A stretch of 50,463 nt of DNA from an uncultured Pseudomonadota bacterium (lineage in GTDB: Bacteria; Pseudomonadota; Gammaproteobacteria; Ga0077536). This document shows, in pieces, positions 35,539-43,717 of the stretch. The first letter of the stretch is position 1. Each line of letters starts with the position of its first letter. Made by a program: the position numbers and the translations under genes. The stretch is taken from NCBI GenBank assembly GCA_902597385.1, contig CACJXQ010000002.1, forward strand, positions 84,413 to 134,875, read 5' to 3'. The notes under the pieces are model-generated. The model had not been told where the DNA came from. It searched no databases and was given only the letters and a program-made list of their open reading frames with translations.

Positions 35539-36303
35539 TCAACCTCGGTGAGTCTTTTTTATAGAACGTTGTGAAAGATTGTTAGTTCTTGAAAAGTTCC
35601 ATGTATAAAGTCTTTTGAACCATGAGGGGATTTCGCGGTCAAATCTTTGGTTTCCGAACTTCTCTCTTAAACGCGATATTTCCTCTCGGAACTGCGAACA
35701 TATAATATCAGGTTCAGTGGTTGACTTGCCTACACCAGCATAACTCATAGGAGTTCTAGAACAGGGGAGTGTGCCATATCTTTGGAATCTAAAAACAATT
35801 GCTCCACGAGGGGCGTAGGAAGAGAATCTGATTTCTAAGTCATATTCGTGTGACAAAAATCCTTTAGGATGGATAGGATCTGATAGGTCTATTACTTTTA
35901 TACGTTCGTCTAAGAAGGCATATTTCTTCGGTTCTATCCCATTTTTTTTACTTATTTTCTTATAATCCCAATGAAAACTGACTGGTTCAATCCACTTCCA
36001 CTTATATAAAACCAGTAACCAAGCAGGCAGTTCTTCATCGAAACGGTGACCAAAAGAGTTTCTGAGTTTATCCATTTCGATTTTAAATTTTTTCCAACTA
36101 AATTTCTCATTCGTATGAGGACGGCGGGGTCCCATCCAACGGAAGCGGCGTTCTGAAAAAATAAGTCTCCTGCCGTGTTCTGAAAACTGGAAAACCCAGG
36201 CGACGGGGGCGTCTTTAGTCTTTAGACGAATCTGGAAATCGGAATCAGAGGAAAACGTTGCTTTAATCTTGTTATCGAGGAAGTTTAATGTTTTTGAATT
36301 CAT
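35539..36303 (-). CDS. Unrecognised protein with an internal duplication
   Basis: The 254-residue protein (ATG at 36303, chosen because GGAG lies 6 bases before it; an ATG at 36315 is an alternative) contains two related halves. Both have an FQF/FRFQ strand and an R-L-R-x-x-F-G-x-x-F-D-x-E-[LI]-P-[AS]-W-[LF] block, seen as KLRNSFGHRFDEELPAWLLV and RLREKFGNQRFDREIPSWFK, each followed by an LYxW segment. It is rich in Trp, Arg and Lys, with no TM segment. I know no family for it. It lies downstream of the methyltransferase on the same strand, separated by a 400-bp gap. Confidence 0.65.
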   Translation of the reverse strand: MNSKTLNFLDNKIKATFSSDSDFQIRLKTKDAPVAWVFQFSEHGRRLIFSERRFRWMGPRRPHTNEKFSWKKFKIEMDKLRNSFGHRFDEELPAWLLVLYKWKWIEPVSFHWDYKKISKKNGIEPKKYAFLDERIKVIDLSDPIHPKGFLSHEYDLEIRFSSYAPRGAIVFRFQRYGTLPCSRTPMSYAGVGKSTTEPDIICSQFREEISRLREKFGNQRFDREIPSWFKRLYTWNFSRTNNLSQRSIKKTHRG

Positions 36304-36715
36304 AAGAATCTCCATTGTTTGCTGAATTTATCAACCGCATCATTTTTCCACCTTGCCGGAGAGGGCAGGTTGGAGAGAGATTTAACTCTTCTCTTGATGT
36401 GTTTTAATTATCGAGAAACTAGATTAAGAAATCAATAGTGTTTTATCTACAAAATATAATTTAAAACTCGATATTCTCCCTCGATTTTTGTTCCGGTCTA
36501 TTGAATCACGAGATTTCAGTAATATGGTGGTGATACTGGTTAAATCGAAGCAAAGGAAAACATAGGTTCTGGGTTCTAGATTAATACCCCCAAACCCCAT
36601 GACTCCATCGCTGTAGAATAAATCATCGATTTTATTTTTTTCCCTACAGAGTTATAGGGTAAGTGTTTCTGTAGGTATGCGTTTCTGATATGGTTGTTCC
36701 ATGAAATAAGGCGCC
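36304..36715. other. Non-coding gap between the duplication protein and the methyltransferase
   Basis: I see no gene here. An inverted repeat CCTACAGA (36643-36650) / TCTGTAGG (36668-36675) with a 17-base loop lies about 40 bp beyond the methyltransferase stop. It could be a weak terminator or a protein site. Confidence 0.4.
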
Positions 36716-37945
36716 TCATTTCATGCTTTTTTGTAATTTATTATTTGTGGTTTTTTGCGCAATATTTCCCTTACCTGTTCCAGGGTGCGGACTGTGGACG
36801 CCGACCAATGGTAAATATTTTGAGGGAACTTTTTTGGTTTTTTCAGGTTCAGGTGTGAATATCGCTGGTTTTATTGCAAGTTTATATTCTTTGCGGTTTA
36901 AAGGGGAGTCCAGCAGTTGCTGTCTAATTTCAGTTGCCAGTACCTCTGCTAATAAAGATGGAACAGCATTTCCAAGTTGCCTTTGAATTTCAACATTACT
37001 ACCTGCTATCTTGATTCCTTCTGGAAAGGTTTGTAACCGGCACATTTCTTTGGTGCTTAACTTTCTATTACGCCAATGGAATGGTCCAATTGATGCTCCA
37101 GGTTGAGACTGTATAGTCCATGAAGGTCTATTTTTTGCCAGTTTCAATAAGAAACTCCAATATTTTCGACGCCATCCAAAAAGAGGTAATCCTTCCCCTC
37201 TATCAGTGTGCCATAAATAGTTTTTTCCTTCTGGTATGGAAGGAAGTAGATCTCCCCACTTACCAGTTATTTGTCCCCCATTCCGGTCCTCTTCTATCTC
37301 TATATCTCCGATAGCATCCCAGGCAGTGATGTGTGGTAAAATTTTTTTTTCAAAAAGGTCAATACTTTTACTTTTCAAATCGCCGTGCGTGGGTTCAGGA
37401 AAATTAAAGACTCTGCCGTCCTTTGAACCCACGATAAATACTCTTTCTCTACTCTGAGGTACTCCATAATCTGCGGAATTCAGTACTTTCCAATTAAAGG
37501 AATAATTTGTGCCGACGTCAGAATTAATTTTTTTTACTGTGTTTTCAAGAAGTTTAAACCCTTCATCTTTTCCTTTAAATTTTAAACCAACAACATTTTC
37601 CAATAGAAAAACTTTTGGTCTTATATCTTTTAGTACTCTCAGAAAAGCGGTTAAGGTATCTGCTCGTGGATCTTCTAGTCTTTTGGTGTCTCCTAAAACC
37701 CAATAAGCAGACTTTGAAAACGGTTGACAAGGAGGACCTCCTATTAATACATCCGCATATCCTAGTTCATCAGAAGTAATTTTGTGTATATCTGACTGTA
37801 AAATCCGACAGTTCTCATTCAGTCTAAGGGTTTCACATGCCCATTTGTCCATTTCGACCATACAAGACAAATTGTATCCGGATGATCGAAACCCGTAATC
37901 TAATCCTCCTGCCCCTGAAAAAAGACTCAAAACGCTAAATGTCAT
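36716..37945 (-). CDS. DNA (cytosine-5) methyltransferase
   Basis: The 409-residue m5C methyltransferase has all main motifs: I (LFSGAGGLDYGFR), IV (GGPPCQPFSK with nucleophile Cys73), VI (LLENVVGL), VIII (QSRERVFIVG), and IX-X (RLQTFPEG...RQLGNAVPSLLAEVLA). The segment after the last motif is basic and unusual (about 60 residues ending in QKSMK). It would protect the site cut by the divergent endonuclease, whose start is 55 bp away. The target sequence is inferred, from the partner, to be GAGCTC or similar. Confidence 0.94.
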   Translation of the reverse strand: MTFSVLSLFSGAGGLDYGFRSSGYNLSCMVEMDKWACETLRLNENCRILQSDIHKITSDELGYADVLIGGPPCQPFSKSAYWVLGDTKRLEDPRADTLTAFLRVLKDIRPKVFLLENVVGLKFKGKDEGFKLLENTVKKINSDVGTNYSFNWKVLNSADYGVPQSRERVFIVGSKDGRVFNFPEPTHGDLKSKSIDLFEKKILPHITAWDAIGDIEIEEDRNGGQITGKWGDLLPSIPEGKNYLWHTDRGEGLPLFGWRRKYWSFLLKLAKNRPSWTIQSQPGASIGPFHWRNRKLSTKEMCRLQTFPEGIKIAGSNVEIQRQLGNAVPSLLAEVLATEIRQQLLDSPLNRKEYKLAIKPAIFTPEPEKTKKVPSKYLPLVGVHSPHPGTGKGNIAQKTTNNKLQKSMK

Positions 37946-38000
37946 AATGACATTATAATAAAAAGTACTCGAACTGTAATCATAAAAATGCTAATTATCG

Positions 38001-39071
38001 ATGATGAAAGTTGATAAAAGCGAAGCAAAAAAAATATTGTTTGAAGAGGCAAGCAGCAGTGAAGGTTATCCACGGGAGTGGGGTGATATAGTCTCTCGAT
38101 TGTCTAAGGTAGTAGCGGATGGTCAAAGTAAAACTTTTCTGCCAATGTTGGGCACTGCACTTCTTGCTAAAGCAACAAATTTAGACCTTGATGTTTTCAC
38201 ATTAAAGAGTGGTTTGAATAGAAAAGGGGCATATTCAGCAAGAACACTTTGCAAAGAGGTATTAGCAGCAAATGCTCCGAGACTACAGATTGATTTGGGC
38301 ACGACTGGAAGAGAACCCTTAAACAACCAACCATTTTTCGCTGAGGACTTTATACACGCCGATTTACCTGTTGCTACAAAATCTAAATCCGGTTTTGAAA
38401 TTCTTTTAAATGCATTGAAACTAATCAATAAAGTGAATGATAAAAAAGAAGCAAAAGGTGCTTTGAGAGCATTTTTACGGTTGAGAAAAAAATCACCAAA
38501 ACAGCGAAATTATGAATTTGACTTGAACAACGTTAAGCAACTCGCTGAATTTATCAATGATGTAACAACATTTGTTGCTATGAACTCAGAAAATGGAAAG
38601 CGTGCCCAGGCATGTGCTGCTGGTATTCTGGAAATATTTTCTAGTGGAAACGTGATTACTTCGAGGATCAATGATCCTGATAGGAAAATGGCAGGCGATG
38701 TAAATGTTATTGAAAACATGCTTACAACTCATGCACTCGAAGTCAGGGACAAACCAGTTTCAGAAAATGATATATTTCATTTCATTGATAAAGTCGAAAA
38801 ATTTAATATTAGTAATGCTGGGGTTCTTTCTGCCTCAAAAGACCAGAAAAATATAAATTTAAGTGAAGCATACGCGTATGGAATGAACAAAAATATCAAT
38901 ACTGTTTTTTTTTGGGGATGGGATGAATATATAAGGTCGATCCTATTCCTCTCAAAATATAACTTTGTTAAGTCATGTCCATTTCTTTACAGTAAAATAT
39001 TTGAGAGGTGCGTTGAGATGGAAGTATCGCAATCTGGTTTAGATGAATGGGCAAAGACAGGGTTTCTATAA
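38001..39071 (+). CDS. Restriction endonuclease, SacI-like family
   Basis: The 356-residue protein resembles the SacI-type restriction endonuclease family by the blocks LGTALLAKATNLDLDVFTLK, AYSARTLCKEVL, LGTTGREPLNNQPFF and THALEVRDKPVSEND. The GDVNV...ALEVRDK stretch could hold the catalytic acidic/Lys residues. It is divergent from the m5C methyltransferase with a 55-bp shared gap, as expected of a type II restriction-modification pair. An ATGATG start gives two equivalent initiation codons, and no Shine-Dalgarno is visible. The family assignment is from recall of motifs, not alignment. Confidence 0.78.
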   Translation: MMKVDKSEAKKILFEEASSSEGYPREWGDIVSRLSKVVADGQSKTFLPMLGTALLAKATNLDLDVFTLKSGLNRKGAYSARTLCKEVLAANAPRLQIDLGTTGREPLNNQPFFAEDFIHADLPVATKSKSGFEILLNALKLINKVNDKKEAKGALRAFLRLRKKSPKQRNYEFDLNNVKQLAEFINDVTTFVAMNSENGKRAQACAAGILEIFSSGNVITSRINDPDRKMAGDVNVIENMLTTHALEVRDKPVSENDIFHFIDKVEKFNISNAGVLSASKDQKNINLSEAYAYGMNKNINTVFFWGWDEYIRSILFLSKYNFVKSCPFLYSKIFERCVEMEVSQSGLDEWAKTGFL

Positions 39072-39196
39072 AAAAAAGTTTATTATTCAAAAAAGTATTT
39101 TAAGTTTAGGGTATCCAGAGGACTTATTTACTTTTCCTCGAAATTTCGAAATATATTAACTAAAGTCTTATCAACTACCTCCAAACTGAAATCAGA

Positions 39197-39498
39197 TTAT
39201 GCATCAGGATGATCTCTTTCCAATTTCTCATCTTTCAATTTTTTCTTCTTCACAATTGAATGAACATGATTACCTTTGAACTTCTTTCCACTAACGGATA
39301 GATAACCTTTTTATTTGACCACTCTGCGGTTTGATCAAAAGTCTTTCCCTTTTTTCTTTGTTCAGTGATCGTCTGATAGAGAAAGAATTGATAGTCGGAG
39401 TAGTAATTTCCAGAGAGGGCAGGGGAACGACAGGTGAGTGTGAATTTGAAAACCAAATCTGCACGAAAAAGTACGTCATTACAACGTTCAAATGCCAC
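39197..39498 (-). pseudogene. Frameshifted recombinase-type helix-turn-helix fragment
   Basis: The minus strand gives NYYSDYQFFLYQTITEQRKK followed by GKTFDQTAEWSNKK in one frame. After the A-run in AAATAAAAAGG the sense continues one base out of frame as GYLSVSGKKFKGNHVHSIVK, then KKKLKDEKLERDHPDA and a stop at 39197. The joined reading resembles the Recombinase/HTH segment of serine integrases and phage proteins (repeat-deep x-N-x-K-G-Y-x-S-x-x-G-K-x-F pattern). A one-base indel in the homopolymer explains the split. The N-terminal limit is uncertain. Confidence 0.55.
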
Positions 39499-39556
39499 TG
39501 TGAAATGATGAGGTTAGGGGGTCTTTCGCGAGAAAAGGGAGGTTTTGGAGGGGTGG

Positions 39557-40519
39557 TTAGTCGCTAATCTTCTTTCCGTTTTTGTGGGTTTTTTTCCAAT
39601 TGAACTGTCCATCCTCATCATAGTAGAGGGATTCACCTTCTAACTTGCCGTTCTTGAAAGTTGCCTTCACATTTAAATGTCCATTCATCCAATAGGAAAC
39701 ATATTCACCTTCCCTCTCTCCGTTCTTGTAGGTTACTTTCGATTCCAACTGTCCGTTCTCGTAATACCGGATATCTTCACCCTCTTTCTTACCGTTCTTG
39801 AAGGTTGCTTTCCGAATCAACTGTCCATTCTCGTCGTAACAGAACCCTTCCTTATCTCGTCCTCCGTTCTTGACGTTGATTTTCCAACGTATTTTTCCGT
39901 TCTTGTGACACCAGACCGCTTCACCTACTTGCTCGCCGTTTTTGCAAGTGCCTTTGGCGAGCAACTTTCCATTTTCACGATATTGAACCCATTCACCTTC
40001 TGGTTTTCCGTTTTCGTGGTGACTAGTGTCCCATAACTGTCCATTATCGTGATACCCGACCCATTCACCTTCTGATTTTCCGTTCTTGTAGGTTCCTTTC
40101 CACAGCAACTGTCCATTCTCGTAATACTTGACCCATTCACCTTCTCTTTTTCCGCTTTGGTAGTTTTCTTTTATCCAAGGTTTTCCATTCGGGTGATACC
40201 AGACCCATTCCCCGTCTTTTTCTCCGTTCTTGTAGGTTCCTTTGGATTTCAACTTTCCATTTTTATTATATCTGACCAGTTCACCTTCCCTCTTTCCGCT
40301 TCCGTAGTTTGCTTTCAACCATAATTTATTCTTATAGTAAAACCTCCATTCACCTTCTCTTTTCCCATTTGTCATCGAACCTTCTGTTGTTCCTGAAACG
40401 GTACCAGTGAAAGGAACATCGGACGTTCTCTGATAATAGAAACCGTCCCTCTCAACCACCCATTCCGATAATGTTCTATGCATATTCAATCCCTGATCGT
40501 AAAAATCGACCATCTTCAT
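39557..40519 (-). CDS. MORN_2-repeat (YwqK-like) protein with displaced signal peptide
   Basis: The 320-residue protein is built of about eleven 23-24-residue MORN_2 repeats with consensus NGKxEGEWVxYxxNGQLxxKxTYK, the pattern of the YwqK antitoxin-like family. The region before them (SEWVVERDGFYYQRTSDVPF) aligns with the start of the mature part of the protein at 43718. A signal-peptide ORF beginning MNRTTLIPLLLLEILITGP lies upstream from 40580 in another frame, so a frameshift appears to have detached secretion from the repeats. The ATG at 40519 is a default start without clear Shine-Dalgarno. It could be a pseudogene. Confidence 0.75.
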   Translation of the reverse strand: MKMVDFYDQGLNMHRTLSEWVVERDGFYYQRTSDVPFTGTVSGTTEGSMTNGKREGEWRFYYKNKLWLKANYGSGKREGELVRYNKNGKLKSKGTYKNGEKDGEWVWYHPNGKPWIKENYQSGKREGEWVKYYENGQLLWKGTYKNGKSEGEWVGYHDNGQLWDTSHHENGKPEGEWVQYRENGKLLAKGTCKNGEQVGEAVWCHKNGKIRWKINVKNGGRDKEGFCYDENGQLIRKATFKNGKKEGEDIRYYENGQLESKVTYKNGEREGEYVSYWMNGHLNVKATFKNGKLEGESLYYDEDGQFNWKKTHKNGKKISD

Positions 40520-40580
40520 TAATGGGTCCAGTAATCAATATTTCCAATAATAATAGAGGTATTAAAGTGGTTCGGTTCAT
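40476..40580 (-). other. Detached signal-peptide leader, copy A
   Basis: Minus-strand ORF of 34 residues beginning MNRTTLIPLLLLEILITGP, ending at TAG (40478-40476). It is one base out of phase with the MORN_2 ORF that follows. It matches the leaders at 41952, 43718, 44481 and 45670. Confidence 0.6.
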
Positions 40581-40640
40581 GCTCTTAATTTTAACTTAGA
40601 ACTGTGATGAAAGGGGCATTAAGAAGCATTCTACAAAAAA

Positions 40641-41873
40641 TCAGGAAAATTGAATCGAGCGTCTGAAAACATTCCTGACATCACGCCAGAGACTATTCTT
40701 CCCTTTAAGTCGAATTAACTGATCCCTTAAATTTGATATATGCGGTGCACATCCTCTTTTTCTAGGCAACATGTCAAGAAAAACATTGATATCCTTAGAG
40801 GACATCAACTCCGATTGTAGTTCTAATTTTTTCGTATCATCAACAGGAAGCATGTTTACGGGAAATGGGAGTTCACGGTTTATAATGCTTTTCAGCAAAG
40901 ATCTTTCATCATGGGTATCTAGAAATTTTCTCATAATTTCGTATTTTTCTTTCCTTTGTTGATTACGATATATCATCCGTTTTTCATACTCTTCACCCTT
41001 TGACAGACTTCTTTCTTCTTTCTTCACCTTGGGTTCGTAGCGCTGTTCCTCAATTTTACTATCGGATTTTTGGGATTTTAGAAAGTTTCTTTTGATAGCA
41101 ACTGCCCATCTTTTTAAGACTGAACCTGTGCGCATTTTAATACACTCCCCGTTTTTATAGGTTCCTTTCTCCAATAACTTTCCATTGCGATGATACTGAA
41201 CCCATGCACCTTCTAACAATCCATTCTTATAGGTTCCTTTTTTCCATAACTGTCTATTATCGTGATACCTGACCCATTTACCTTCCAATACCCCGTCCTT
41301 GTATGTTGACTGTCGCCATAACTGCCTATTTTTCCAATAAACGACCCATTTACCATCTGGTTCTCCGTTCTTATAGGTTCCTTTTTTCAATAACTGTAAC
41401 AACCCTTTTTTTTCCCATAACTCTTCATTGTCACAGTAATAGACCCATTCACCTTCTTTATTTCCGTTCTTGTAGGTTCCTTTTTCCAATAACTGTCCAT
41501 TCTCATGATAAGAGACATATTCACCTTCATGCTTTCCGTTCTTATAAGTTCCTTTCTCGCCTAACTGTCCATTCTCATGATAAGAGACATATTCACCCTC
41601 ATTCTTTCCGTTCTTGTAGGTTGCCTCCCTTGCCAGTCGTAAGAATCCTTTTTTCCATAACTGTCTATTATCGTGATACCAGACCCATGTACCCTCTGGT
41701 TTTCCGTTCTTGTAGTTTACTTTCGAACTCAACTGTCCATTACTATAATGACTGACCCATTCACCCTCTTTCAGTCCGTCTTTGACATATCCTTTTTCTC
41801 CCTCATATCTATCCCACCACCCAGTGTAGAGAGCACCACCTAGATGAACGAATTTATGTGATGGTAAGGACAT
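40641..41873 (-). CDS. MORN_2-repeat protein with a basic C-terminal extension
   Basis: Residues 1 to about 245 of 410 are MORN_2 repeats (for example KNGKHEGEYVSYHENGQL). The last ~165 residues are a separate helical, strongly basic region (SKGEEYEKRMIYRNQQRKEK, FLDTHDERSLLKSIINRELP, LRDQLIRLKGKNSLWRDV) that I do not recognise. The leader ORF from 41952 ends at 41878, just past this start at 41873 and out of frame with it, so the protein begins without a signal peptide (MSLPSHKFVHLGG). This architecture differs from the short secreted paralogs. A surface or toxin-like role is not demonstrated. Confidence 0.75.
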   Translation of the reverse strand: MSLPSHKFVHLGGALYTGWWDRYEGEKGYVKDGLKEGEWVSHYSNGQLSSKVNYKNGKPEGTWVWYHDNRQLWKKGFLRLAREATYKNGKNEGEYVSYHENGQLGEKGTYKNGKHEGEYVSYHENGQLLEKGTYKNGNKEGEWVYYCDNEELWEKKGLLQLLKKGTYKNGEPDGKWVVYWKNRQLWRQSTYKDGVLEGKWVRYHDNRQLWKKGTYKNGLLEGAWVQYHRNGKLLEKGTYKNGECIKMRTGSVLKRWAVAIKRNFLKSQKSDSKIEEQRYEPKVKKEERSLSKGEEYEKRMIYRNQQRKEKYEIMRKFLDTHDERSLLKSIINRELPFPVNMLPVDDTKKLELQSELMSSKDINVFLDMLPRKRGCAPHISNLRDQLIRLKGKNSLWRDVRNVFRRSIQFS

Positions 41874-41877
41874 CGCT

Positions 41878-41952
41878 CTAGACCTTTAACCTGTCAGGGG
41901 GAAACAAAATGAGAGACAACAGGAAAGTCAGTAGTAAAGTGGTTCGGTTCAT
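41878..41952 (-). other. Detached signal-peptide leader, copy B
   Basis: 24-residue ORF MNRTTLLLTFLLSLILF... ending at TAG 41880-41878, overlapping the start of the MORN_2 ORF at 41873 by no bases but out of frame with it. It is nearly identical at DNA level to the signal-peptide codons of the gene at 44481. Confidence 0.65.
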
Positions 41953-42118
41953 ACTCTGAGTTGTATCACAGTACAACGAGTGGATAAAACATTTGTTTTG
42001 TCCATCCCCAGAGTCCTAAAAAGTGACAAAATTATGTATCCTTAAATCAATGACTTACGGAGTATAAAAACTGTAATTTTCGGGGGGTTTTCTCCACGAC
42101 TAAAAAGGAGGTAAAAAC

Positions 42119-42388
42119 ATGGATGATAAGTTTGGTGAATCAGGGGAAAAGGTTAATCCGAAGAAGAACGTCCCCAAAGATGAAAAACCGAATGAAGAGG
42201 TTATTGTGTACGAAATACGTCTAGACAAAAAAGTGTTGGTGATGTTCGGGATACTCGCATTAAGTATATTTACAGTTGCATACAGTATTTTTAGTTTGAA
42301 CAGGATTGAAGTTGAAGTTGATCAATATAAATCAGTCAGTGGTTATAACATCTACACCAACGCATTTGAGGTCAAAATCAAAGAATAA
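42119..42388 (+). CDS. Small single-pass membrane protein
   Basis: The 89-residue protein has a charged N-terminal ~40 residues (DDKFGESGEKVNPKKNVPKD) and a TM segment (about residues 41-60, VLVMFGILALSIFTVAYSIF), then a short external tail. There is a strong AAGGAGGT 7 bases before the ATG. No family is recognised. Probably a type II or N-in membrane protein. Confidence 0.7.
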   Translation: MDDKFGESGEKVNPKKNVPKDEKPNEEVIVYEIRLDKKVLVMFGILALSIFTVAYSIFSLNRIEVEVDQYKSVSGYNIYTNAFEVKIKE

Positions 42389-42426
42389 AAGGAGTTACCC
42401 ATAACAGGTAACCCCTTCTGTTTTCC
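42389..42426. terminator. Bidirectional hairpin terminator
   Basis: The stem pairs AAGGAGTTACC (42389-42399) with GGTAACCCCTT (42407-42417) with one mismatch and a 7-base loop. It is followed by TCTGTTTT on the plus strand, and an A-run precedes it. It lies between the convergent ends of the gene at 42119 and the minus-strand small-gene run ending at 42440. Confidence 0.75.
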
Positions 42427-42439
42427 CATGACAAAACCC

Positions 42440-42529
42440 TTAACGATAGGGTGAAGTCGTAGTTCCTTGAACAAACGACTTTGCGAGGGTTCGGGAGGAC
42501 TTACGAACCTTCTTCAATGCGGAAGTCAT
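42440..42529 (-). CDS. Possible tiny protein (29 residues), end of the mini-operon
   Basis: MTSALKKVRKSSRTLAKSFV and a short tail, with its ATG overlapping the previous stop (ATGA, 42526-42529). It is basic. The tight overlap suggests coupling, but so short an ORF may be chance or a remnant of a larger gene. Confidence 0.3.
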   Translation of the reverse strand: MTSALKKVRKSSRTLAKSFVQGTTTSPYR

Positions 42530-42645
42530 ATCAGGGATTTCCTTGCGTCCTGTTGATTGAGACTTGATAAGTTCTCACTCATTCCCTTGCGTTGTTCCTT
42601 GACCTTCTCCTGATGTCTCAGGGTGGGTTCTACCCGATTCGACAT
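42526..42645 (-). CDS. Possible small protein (39 residues) in the mini-operon
   Basis: Begins MSNRVEPTLRHQEKVKEQRK and ends ARKSLI. Charged and helical with no known domain. It starts 23 bp after the ribbon-helix-helix-like gene and overlaps the next ORF by 4 bp. Uncertain as a real gene. Confidence 0.3.
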   Translation of the reverse strand: MSNRVEPTLRHQEKVKEQRKGMSENLSSLNQQDARKSLI

Positions 42646-42668
42646 ATAGGTGTGGAACGAACTCTTCT

Positions 42669-42863
42669 TTACCACCCGACCATTCCTTCCATTGAGTTTC
42701 TGGTCTTGCGTTGTTGTGCAATCTTCTCCATACATCTGTCTCGAACCAGTTTCGCACCTTCGTTCAGAAGGGAATTGATACTGCGTCCTTCAAGTTCTTT
42801 AACTCTCTTCAGGTCTAGGAAGGTTTGGTCATCTATTCTGGTTAAGTAGGTGTGCTGGTGCAT
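42669..42863 (-). CDS. Ribbon-helix-helix-like small protein
   Basis: From the ATG at 42863 the product is 64 residues. YLTRIDDQTFLDLKRVKELEG then SINSLLNEGAKLVRDRCMEKI fits the beta strand plus two helices of Arc/MetJ-type DNA-binding proteins. The ATG lies one base after the stop of the preceding 56-residue ORF, and AAAGGAG lies 11 bases upstream. A longer start at 42899 is possible. It could be an antitoxin, partition or excision regulator; no toxin is recognised beside it. Confidence 0.6.
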   Translation of the reverse strand: MHQHTYLTRIDDQTFLDLKRVKELEGRSINSLLNEGAKLVRDRCMEKIAQQRKTRNSMEGMVGW

Positions 42864-42864
42864 A

Positions 42865-43035
42865 TCAGTCTTTACTCCTTTGATATTTACTTTGTTCATT
42901 CATGATTCTTTTCAAACCCCATTTATTCTCCGTAGAGGGTTGAAATCGGGGTTTATCTAGTTGTTCTAGAATTTCTCCCCAAGTCCGTTCCCTTTTGGGT
43001 TCTGTTGAATTCACTATCGGGTCTTTATCATTCAT
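42865..43035 (-). CDS. Small charged protein upstream of the RHH-like gene
   Basis: A 56-residue product begins MNDKDPIVNSTEPKRERTWG and is followed by EILEQLDKPRFQPS. An excellent AGGAGG sits 6 bases before the ATG at 43035, and the stop couples directly to the RHH-like gene. No domain is recognised. It is the first gene of the minus-strand run 43035-42440. Confidence 0.55.
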   Translation of the reverse strand: MNDKDPIVNSTEPKRERTWGEILEQLDKPRFQPSTENKWGLKRIMNEQSKYQRSKD

Positions 43036-43717
43036 TTGAATCCTCCTAGTCGTCTATATCTTTTCTATTATTTATACATCTGGAGTAATCCAATGCGGAA
43101 AAGAGATAATCTACTTGAGGAAGTGATTTCGGACACACTTAACCTTACGCAAAGGAAAAGCGCGTCCTTTTGAGTCTAGTGACTCCGAAACACATTGCAT
43201 CAGAGAAACTTTCTGAACCAACAGTATCACCTTTGAAATTCGGAAAGTTGGGTGAGAAGTCCGATATCCCATTCACTTCGCCCGTTCCTAAAGAGGTAAC
43301 GCAACCAAGTTCTTTCTCAACTTAAACTTCGGTAACTACTAGGTGCAGATGCAATCACAGTCCTAATCGTTTGAGGGTTAATTCTTCCCTCGTCCTGATT
43401 GGAAATCTTTGAATACCCCTTCCATCTTTGGTATCTAATCATGTAATTATATTCCTTAATAACTCATCTTAGTTTTGCCGATGACACTTCATGGTCGTTA
43501 CTAACAGATTTCAAAAAAGGTTGTAGTCACCACCTAGTCGTCTATGAGGTCATTCCTACCTCATAAACGACAGTTTCGGAACAACACAGAACATCATTTA
43601 ATTCGTTATTCCTATCCATACTGTTATTTATACAAATAGAATCGATATGAAGTGCGGATTTGGAAAAAAAGTTAAAAAATATCGACCAGGCATCGGTCTG
43701 GTGATAAAACTTAGACT
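43036..43717. other. 682-bp region of decayed or non-coding DNA
   Basis: No intact gene is visible. Short coding-like fragments occur in different frames: plus-strand MRKRDNLLEEVISDTLNL from 43093, plus-strand TPKHIASEKLSEPTVSPLKF in another frame, and minus-strand DEGRINPQTIRTVIASAPSS near 43330-43400. This suggests one or more broken genes. A strong 14-bp hairpin (43537-43550 with 43558-43571, one mismatch) lies near the right part. Confidence 0.45.

Noticed and set aside
39331-39567. Plus-strand ORF of 78 codons
   Set aside because: It is antisense to the recombinase-like fragment, has no Shine-Dalgarno and has unlikely composition.
41303-41755. Long plus-strand ORF of 150 codons
   Set aside because: It is the antisense shadow of the MORN_2 repeats, with a repetitive composition that follows the real gene on the other strand.
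39557-41873. Regularly spaced ~69-bp repeats that look CRISPR-like by eye
   Set aside because: The period is a multiple of three, the repeats are degenerate, and the minus strand translates continuously into MORN_2 repeats; there are no constant repeats with unique spacers and no cas genes.
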